From Viscum album (taxonomy: Eukaryota > Streptophyta > Magnoliopsida > Santalales > Viscaceae): DNA of 64,000 nt. Within the stretch, counting starts at the first letter, position 1, and each line of letters opens with the position of its first letter. Shown in pieces: positions 57,663 to 64,000 of this stretch. The notes under the pieces are model-generated. The model did no database searches. It was not told where the DNA came from and worked only from the letters and a program-made list of their open reading frames with translations. The DNA lies in assembly GCA_963277665.1 (NCBI GenBank), contig OY728121.1, positions 1,657,676,062 to 1,657,740,061 of the forward strand, in the 5' to 3' direction. Both the position numbers and the translations under genes were made by a program.

Positions 57663-58607
57663 CTTCTTTGTGTAATCCTTTGGGATGAATGAATTGAGAT
57701 TTCTTCCTTTAGTGATGTTTGTGAAATTTCAAATGTCCGGATAATTTTAGGATGTATTTTATTGATGAATTTTGAAAAAAAAGGATATTTTAAAATATTT
57801 ATGTAAACCCTAAAAAATTAATGATGTGTAATGATTTTCAAAAAATGGTCTTCTACAAAAGTGTTCAGTAAGGAATTTGGAGTCTAATAAGATCAACATA
57901 ATTTTTGATGAATAGTAAATTATGAATAGTGATTTTACGCTTAGGATTAGTAATGTGACCAAATGGATTAGTAATTTTACTGAAAGAAAGTTTTAATATA
58001 ATTTAGACACCTAGATTAAGTAATGAGATTCAATAAAATGGGTAAATAACAATTTCATAAATTATTAGTCAAGTATTAGTTTCTTGGGGTGAATAGTGTT
58101 TTTTAATTAAAAATTAAATTAAAAATATTTAGAAAAATATTTTTAAAAAATGGACTTTATTTTTGAACTCAGAGCACCGATATTAGGTTATGGTAATTTT
58201 TGGGGTTTTTTCTGAAAAAATAAATTTTTGGTGAATAGTGTTTTCATTTAAAAATTAAATTAAAAATATTTAGAAAATTATTTTTATAAAACGGAGTTCA
58301 TATTTGTAATCAGATCATAGATATTTGATTAAAGTGAAATTTTGGGTTTTTTCTAAGAAAGATGAATTTTCAGTGAATAGTAAAAAAAGCAGTTTTAGGG
58401 TTTCGGTATGCTTAATGACATCATAGCTGTGTCATGGTGATTTCATGAGATATTTTAATGGTTGGATGACCTAAGGTGATGAATTATTGTATTGAGGGCC
58501 CCATGTGGCCTAACTTCATGGGAAATATCATGGGAGAGCACATGGTTTTGAGAAAAGCACTTGTGAGGTGTCCCTAGGCCATTAATGCCTTGTCCCCTCA
58601 CTTTCCC

Positions 58608-58615
58608 TATAAATA
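58608..58615 (+). promoter_or_regulatory. TATA box, A' LTR 1
   Basis: TATAAATA in the conserved TCACTTTCCC context. Confidence 0.65.
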
Positions 58616-58751
58616 CCAAGCCATTCTCTCATCCTTTGGACTCCAAAATCATTCTCAACGAATTTCTGGTCTCCTTACCTCCAAAGGAATCCTCCCAAGG
58701 TGCCCTCAAGCCTCTCAAGGTCCCAACCATTGAGTTTTAAGAGTTTCGTTT

Positions 58752-58760
58752 AAGGTAAGG
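58752..58760 (+). other. Predicted 5' splice site, A' LTR 1
   Basis: AAG|GTAAGG, conserved although the surrounding leader has diverged. The acceptor at 60608-60609 gives a predicted intron of 1855 nt. Confidence 0.5.
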
Positions 58761-58930
58761 GATCCGACCTCTCTCTTTCTTTTCAAGTAATCTCTTTTAT
58801 GTCATTCCTTTTATGCTCCATGTTCTTATGTTGGAGGATGTTCTTTTATACTCCTATTACTTCCCTTTTCATATTTATATAATGATATATCCCCTCTTAC
58901 TCTCATTATTTTGTTTTATGAAGTTTTAAG

Positions 58931-59957
58931 TGGCGCCGTTAGGCTGTCGAAATTTTTGTAACGGATTCTTTCTCCCTTCTCATTTTTCAAGATCTATTTT
59001 CATGTAAAGTATTTCAAGTTCCTTTTTATTATGTTGGGGTATGATATCTAAAGTTTTCATACTGATCTTTTATGATCATATTATGAGATACCCCATTTTA
59101 TCTCTTCAATTCAGAATTTTTAAGTTTTAAGTGGTGCTGTTAGGCTGCCGAATTTTTAAGTGGTTCTTTCACCTTTCTCCTTTTTCAATGTTCTAATTCC
59201 ATGTCAAGTCTTGAAAGTTCCTTTTTATTATGTTGATGTATGATCTCTAAATATATCATACTGATATTTTATGTTCATATGATGAGAGACCCTATTTGAT
59301 CTAATCAATTCATTTTTGTTGAAGTTTATGTGGCGCCGTTAGGATGCCGAATTTTTAAGGAATTCGTTCACCTTTCTCATTTTTCAAAGTTCTACTTTCA
59401 TGTCAAGTCTTTCAAGTTCCTTTTTATTATTTTGGGGTATGATCTCTGCATCTATCATACTGAAATTTTATTTTCATATTATGAGAGACCCTATTTGATC
59501 TCGTCAATTCATTTTTTGTTGATGTTTAAGTGGCGCCGTTTGGCTACCGAATTTTTAAGGGATTCTTTCACCCTTCTCATTATCAAGTTCTATTTTCTGG
59601 TCAAGTATTTCAAGTTCCTTTTTATTATGTTGGGGTATGATCTCTATATCTATCATACTAATCATTTATGTTCATATGATGAGATACCCTATTTGACCTC
59701 ATCAATCCACTTTTTTTGGAAGTTTTAAGTGACGCCGTTAGGCTGCCGAACTCTCATAAGAGAAATCTTATTTTTTTGTCTTCCTTTCATGTTCTTCATT
59801 TAATATGGTATATCATTCAAATTTCATTACCATGTTCTTAAATCCTTTATATTCTGTCCCCCTACTATTTTATGGATCATTTATGAGTGGGTGACCCATG
59901 TCCCCTCTCTTTTCAACGTTTTCTAAAACCTTGTAACATAGCCGTTATGCTGCAGAA
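58931..59957 (+). repeat. Leader hairpin repeat array, A' LTR 1 (six units)
   Basis: Units at 58931, 59132, 59331, 59531, 59730 and about 59938, spaced about 200 bp, one more than in A. Some cores differ: GGTGCTGTTAGGCTGCC at 59132 still pairs by a wobble. The plus ORF at 59330-59728 is a reading of two repeat units. Confidence 0.75.
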
Positions 59958-60269
59958 TTTTCGTCTCAAAATGCCTCTCTCTTTTTCTCAAAATTATTTT
60001 ATGTTATTAAGTGAAGACTCAAAGCTATTATTTCTATAAAGGTATTCACATATATATCAAAATGTTCTATTTTAAATTCTGGGATTTACATACATGAAAC
60101 CCGCTTTCCCTTTCCGTGGGTTTAAAGTGACAAAATGATCATGTCATTAAAGCAGTTTTTAAAACGTTATGATTATGAAATGAAACCCATTTATTTTATG
60201 CTATATGGGTTGTTTATGAAATGATTGATGATGATATATGTGGCTCACATGATAATAAAGACATGTCAA

Positions 60270-60301
60270 GGGTGCGCCCAGATAGCGCTCCAATGCATTG
60301 G
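60270..60301 (+). other. GGG hairpin and palindrome, A' LTR 1
   Basis: GGG-TGCG-CCC at 60270-60279 and CCAATGCATTGG at 60290-60301, unchanged from A. Confidence 0.5.
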
Positions 60302-60568
60302 GTAAAGACTTAATCTCTAGAGATGACTTTTTAGACAGATACCTTGGTGAATAACCTTGGTAATTTTTAATGACACCTTGGGGATGGACCTTGGTGAAAC
60401 GAAATGATTGTCAATATTAAATGTTGTAGCCACATATTCAAGTTATGAAAAATGTTATTTTTATTATGATATGCCTCATGATTTCATTCTCATGCCTTAA
60501 AGTTATTTTCATGACATTATTGATGTATCTCAAGTTCATATGTAAAATGTTTCGCTTGTTTCCCTTAC

Positions 60569-60609
60569 TGGGCCTTTTGTTCACCCTTTCTTTTGATGTA
60601 TGTACCCAG
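60569..60609 (+). other. Predicted branch site and 3' splice site, A' LTR 1
   Basis: TTCAC replaces CTCAC as branch candidate. The TGTACCCAG|G acceptor (AG 60608-60609) is retained. Confidence 0.45.
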
Positions 60610-60791
60610 GTTATGAGATGCAGTAATGAACCTAGGATGAACTTAAGGAGAAGCCTTTCAATTGTTTAAGAAGAATGTTTTATGTTGTTTTCATGTATTA
60701 TGTTCCTGGTTTCCAAGACACTAAACCTTAAAGATCCTCAGTTTTGTGTAATGTAATGAAAGTTTATGTTATAAAAAGGCGGGATTCTATA

Positions 60792-62454
60792 GTTGGTATC
60801 AAAGGATGGTTTAGTTATTTGTGGAAATTAGGATATGAAAACTCTAGGAAGAACCCTCTATAAATGTTTAAATATAGGAAATATTCCTGGTATTTTGGTG
60901 AGTATTGAGTAAGTGGTTTCCAAGCAAATACATCCCTGTCTGGATACGAGCAGGTAGAGGTGGCTCTGGCACAAATGTACATAGGAGTAAAACCTGAAAA
61001 CACCGTTTTGAGATAGACTCGAATGGGAACTGGTACATGACAACTGGCCTTGCTGCACTCTTGGTTACGAAACTCCCGGGGGATATGCTTTGGTAAATTC
61101 ATAAGCTTAATATGAACCATTATTAAAGGAACAAGGATAAAACAAAATAAAGATTCACATAAGAATATATGATCATGGATAACCTAGTTTGAAACCCAGG
61201 GGATCACAAGTTAGGATATACTTTTCTTCTACAAGTTATCCTTATATGCTTTAATCTCCTTTTCATGATTATTGGTTAAGTATTTAATCCTCTAATTATA
61301 CTTTCTCTTCTTAGTTAATGGTGGGAAATGGAAGAACATGTCCCAACAACCAATGTGATAGGAATTGCGATGATTGCTGTATTAATATGACAGAGATGAT
61401 TAGGGGATTAAAAGATGATTATTATTTTGGAAGACATTCACTATTTTGGGGACCCTATATGATCGAGGTAAATATATTACTATGGTATTTTCATTGACGA
61501 GTAAGGTTGACTTATATTTTGAAGAATAGATGAATTTAAGGTGAACTTATAGTAATTTAGGTTACTTATTGGAATGATTAACCTATCTTGGGTAAAATAT
61601 GTTTAGGTTATCTACTTTTGTTATAAGATGTTAGGAGTGCTTGATGTTGTTTGGAGATGAACAATGAAGTTTATTTTGGAAGACTATGTTATCAAATCCT
61701 TCTTGTATTTGGGTTTCAATCTTAGTTTGGTTTATTTTGAGGAATTTTAAGAACAATTATTTATGTAATGGTCTATGATGAACTTTGGGTAGTACCGTAG
61801 AACTTTGAAGATTTAAAGTAGTTTTCCTTCCTCTAGGGTTCTTTATTTTTGAAGAGTTGTTTTACCTTACCCTTTCTGTTTTTGGGATAATGTTTAAAGA
61901 TAGAATAAATAGATAGTTAATCTTTTGTGGATTATGTGATTCTCTAGAAGATGATTCTTGTGCTTTTGATGAGACCAACTGTTTTTGAATTCTCATCGTT
62001 TGGAGAAAATATTAGTTTTGGTAGAGACTTATTAAAGGATGAAACTCTACATGAAGGTATGTATATTTTCTTATCTTTCTATTCTATGTAGTAAATGAAT
62101 TCCTCAAAATTATGAAAAGGAATATAAAACAAAAATGTTTTTGGTTTATGTTTCCTACTAGGTAATCAAAGACCGTTTACACACATCATAAGTTTGGGAT
62201 TTCCTTATTGTTAACTTTCTCCTAATCATGTTTTCTATCACTCTCCCTCAGAACTTGACCCTTTGTTTTCTCCTCCATGTCCATGTTTTCCAATAGGGAA
62301 TCCTAGTGTGAGTTAACTCAGGTGACCTTTGTACTTCCATTTCTTTCTTTTAAAGTAATAGTTTTACTGAATCATTTTTTGATGTGGGACTTTCAATGAA
62401 ATTTCAAAACCCAATTTTAAATTGCGAGGACACAATTTCTTAAGGGGGGAAGAT
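60792..62454 (+). mobile_element. Family A' internal region, non-coding
   Basis: 1663 bp with primer site TGGTATCAAAGG at 60794 and polypurine tract at 62442-62453. No gag or pol similarity. The minus ORFs at 60815-61120 and 60858-61058 overlap the primer region and are not convincing genes. Confidence 0.75.
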
Positions 62455-62689
62455 TGTAACGACCCGAAATTTTGAATAAATCTTGTTTCCTAATTTTATG
62501 TGTTATTTTATTTTATTTTTATACTTAACAAAAATGTTTCATTTGATAACATGAGTATAATTAAAATGAGACCGTTGGGTTTTGACTGTTATATGACCAT
62601 TGGTCAATATGACCACTGGAAACTAAACGTTTTGATTATTGTCTCTAAATACAAGTAATCTTGGTTAATTATTATAGAAAGAAGATTCG

Positions 62690-62959
62690 TTGGCCTCACC
62701 CAGTAGTCTTGGACCGATCGAAGCCCATCTAACAGAACTTGGAAAGGAGGTAGCACCACTGGGCTTTGCTCTGGACCAAACCCAAGCCAAACTTCATCGT
62801 GTGAAGCTAGAACGGAATCGCCTTCGTGAGAATTTCAACCTGATAGAAATTACTACTCGTGCGATGTTGGCCGAGCCTCCCTCAGATTCTCTCACCTTAG
62901 CGCACCTTACACTTAGGTCATATGCCGGTGTTATAAGGGGCTATGTGACGAGACCCTAG
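62690..62959 (+). CDS. U3 89-aa ORF of family A' (copy 5), start codon lost
   Basis: The reading frame is open over all 89 codons, but the first codon is TTG where the other four copies have ATG. The next in-frame ATG is at residue 59. This copy is therefore probably not translated in the same way. Residue changes from copy 4 are few (for example K34, R46, N48). Confidence 0.4.
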   Translation: MASPSSLGPIEAHLTELGKEVAPLGFALDQTQAKLHRVKLERNRLRENFNLIEITTRAMLAEPPSDSLTLAHLTLRSYAGVIRGYVTRP

Positions 62960-63903
62960 CTTCTTTGTGTAATCCTTTGGGATGAATGAATTGAGATTTC
63001 TTCCTTTAGTGATGTTTGTGAAATTTCAAATGTCAGGATAATTTTAGGATGTATTTTATTGATGAATTTTGAAAAAAAGGATATTTTAAAATATTTATGT
63101 AAACCCTAAAAAATTAATGATGTGTAATGATTTTCAAAAAATGGTCTTCTACAAAAGTGTTCAGTAAGGAATTTGGAGTCTAATAAGATCAACATAATTT
63201 TTGATGAATAGTAAATTATGAATAGTGATTTTATGCTTAGGATTAGTAATGTGACCAAATGGATTAGTAATTTTACTCAAAGAAAGTTTTAATATAATTT
63301 AGACACCTAGATTAAGTAATGAGATTCAATAAAATGGGTAAATAACAGTTTCATAAATTATTAGTCAAGTATTAGTTTCTTGGGGTGAATAGTGTTTTTT
63401 CATTAAAAATTAAATTAAAAATATTTAGAAAAATATTTTTATAAAATGGACTTTATTTTTGAACTCAGAGCACCGATATTATGTTATGGTAATTTTTGGG
63501 GTTTTTTCTGAAAAAATAAATTTTCGGTGAATAGTGTTTTTATTTAAAAATTAAATTAAAAATATTTAGAAAATTATTTTTATAAAATGGAGTTCATATT
63601 TTTAATCAGAGCATCAATATTTGATTAAAGTGAAATTTTGGGTTTTTTCTGAGAAAGATGAATTTTCAGTGAATAGTAAAAAAAGCAGTTTTAGGGTTTC
63701 GGTATGCTTAATGACATCATAGCTGTGTCATGGTGATGTCATGAGATATTTTAATGGTTGTCCGACCTAAGGTGATGAATTATTGTATTGGGGGACCCAT
63801 GTGGCCTAACTTCATGGGAAATATCATGGGAGAGCACATGGTTTTGAGAAAAGCACTTGTGAGGTGTCCCTTGGCCATTAATGCCTTGTCCCCTCACTTT
63901 CCC

Positions 63904-63911
63904 TATAAATA
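63904..63911 (+). promoter_or_regulatory. TATA box, A' LTR 2
   Basis: TATAAATA after TCACTTTCCC. Confidence 0.65.
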
Positions 63912-64000
63912 CCAAGCCATTATCTCATCCTTTGGACTCCAAAATCATTCTCAACGAATTTCTGGTCTCCTTACCTCCCAAGGAGTCCTCCCAAGGTGCC

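Larger units (their letters stand above)
57158..60791 (+). mobile_element. Family A' LTR 1
   Basis: A 3634-bp LTR starting TGTAACGACCCG and ending GGATTCTATA. It is about 215 bp longer than the A LTRs, mainly because of one extra leader repeat. It also has a TTTTATTTTATTT insertion near the start. Confidence 0.85.
57158..64000 (+). mobile_element. Family A' element inserted in copia RT, truncated by window end
   Basis: A second member of family A, clearly diverged from the array at 11308. Structure: LTR 57158-60791, internal 60792-62454, second LTR from 62455. The left flank is AAACA (57153-57157). Whether it is a normal two-LTR element or another array cannot be seen. Confidence 0.85.
62455..64000 (+). 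mobile_element. Family A' LTR 2, truncated by window end
   Basis: It starts TGTAACGACCCG, is nearly identical to A' LTR 1, and runs past the TATA box (63904-63911) to the window end. Confidence 0.85.

Overview
The window looks like repeat-rich, AT-rich nuclear DNA of a flowering plant. It contains LTR retrotransposons inserted inside one another, plant-type Ty3/gypsy and Ty1/copia proteins with many stop codons, and initiator-Met-tRNA-type primer sites. I found no intact host gene, tRNA, rRNA or CRISPR array. The species cannot be named from the sequence.

Layout, left to right. Positions 1-1400 match the start of the copia LTR seen later (element D), in minus orientation. Positions 1481-2532 are part of an LTR (E, minus) related to family A. 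Element G1 (plus strand) is inserted in E: 5' LTR 2533-5751, then decayed gag-protease-RT-RNase H-integrase to 10736, with an RNase-H-like (LINE-type) fragment at about 7405-7882. Element B is a long non-autonomous element inserted in the end of G1 pol: 5' LTR from 10737 to 31257 in three pieces, internal region 31258-35329, and 3' LTR from 35330 onward in pieces. Two elements interrupt the B 5' LTR: A (11308-24877), a tandem LTR-internal-LTR-internal-LTR array, and C (25999-29741), a solo LTR related to G1. Two more interrupt the B 3' LTR: G2 (36490-47402, minus), a decayed gypsy element with LTRs related to those of B, and copia element D (from 48233). D is in turn interrupted inside its reverse transcriptase by A' (57158 to the window end), a second and more diverged member of family A.

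The insertions can be ordered. Element A is flanked by AGTTA on both sides, and the uninterrupted site survives at about 35868-35900 in the other B LTR. C is flanked by AATAT. G2 has GACTA on one side and AACTA on the other.

Family A is the most interesting part. It has LTRs of about 3.4-3.6 kb, an internal region of about 1.66 kb, and no gag or pol. Each LTR carries: (1) an 89-codon ORF in U3, upstream of the apparent promoter, whose differences between subfamilies are mostly synonymous; (2) a TATA box followed by a good 5' splice site; (3) five or six repeats of about 196-200 bp, each with a short GC-rich hairpin; (4) a GGG-loop-CCC hairpin followed by a 12-bp palindrome; (5) a CTCAC branch-site candidate and a 3' splice site about 26 nt further on. 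Parts of this plan recur in E, in C and in the G1 LTR. I read this as a structured leader, possibly an intron, kept in several LTR families, together with an LTR-encoded small protein. The sequence features are directly visible; transcription, splicing and function are inferred.
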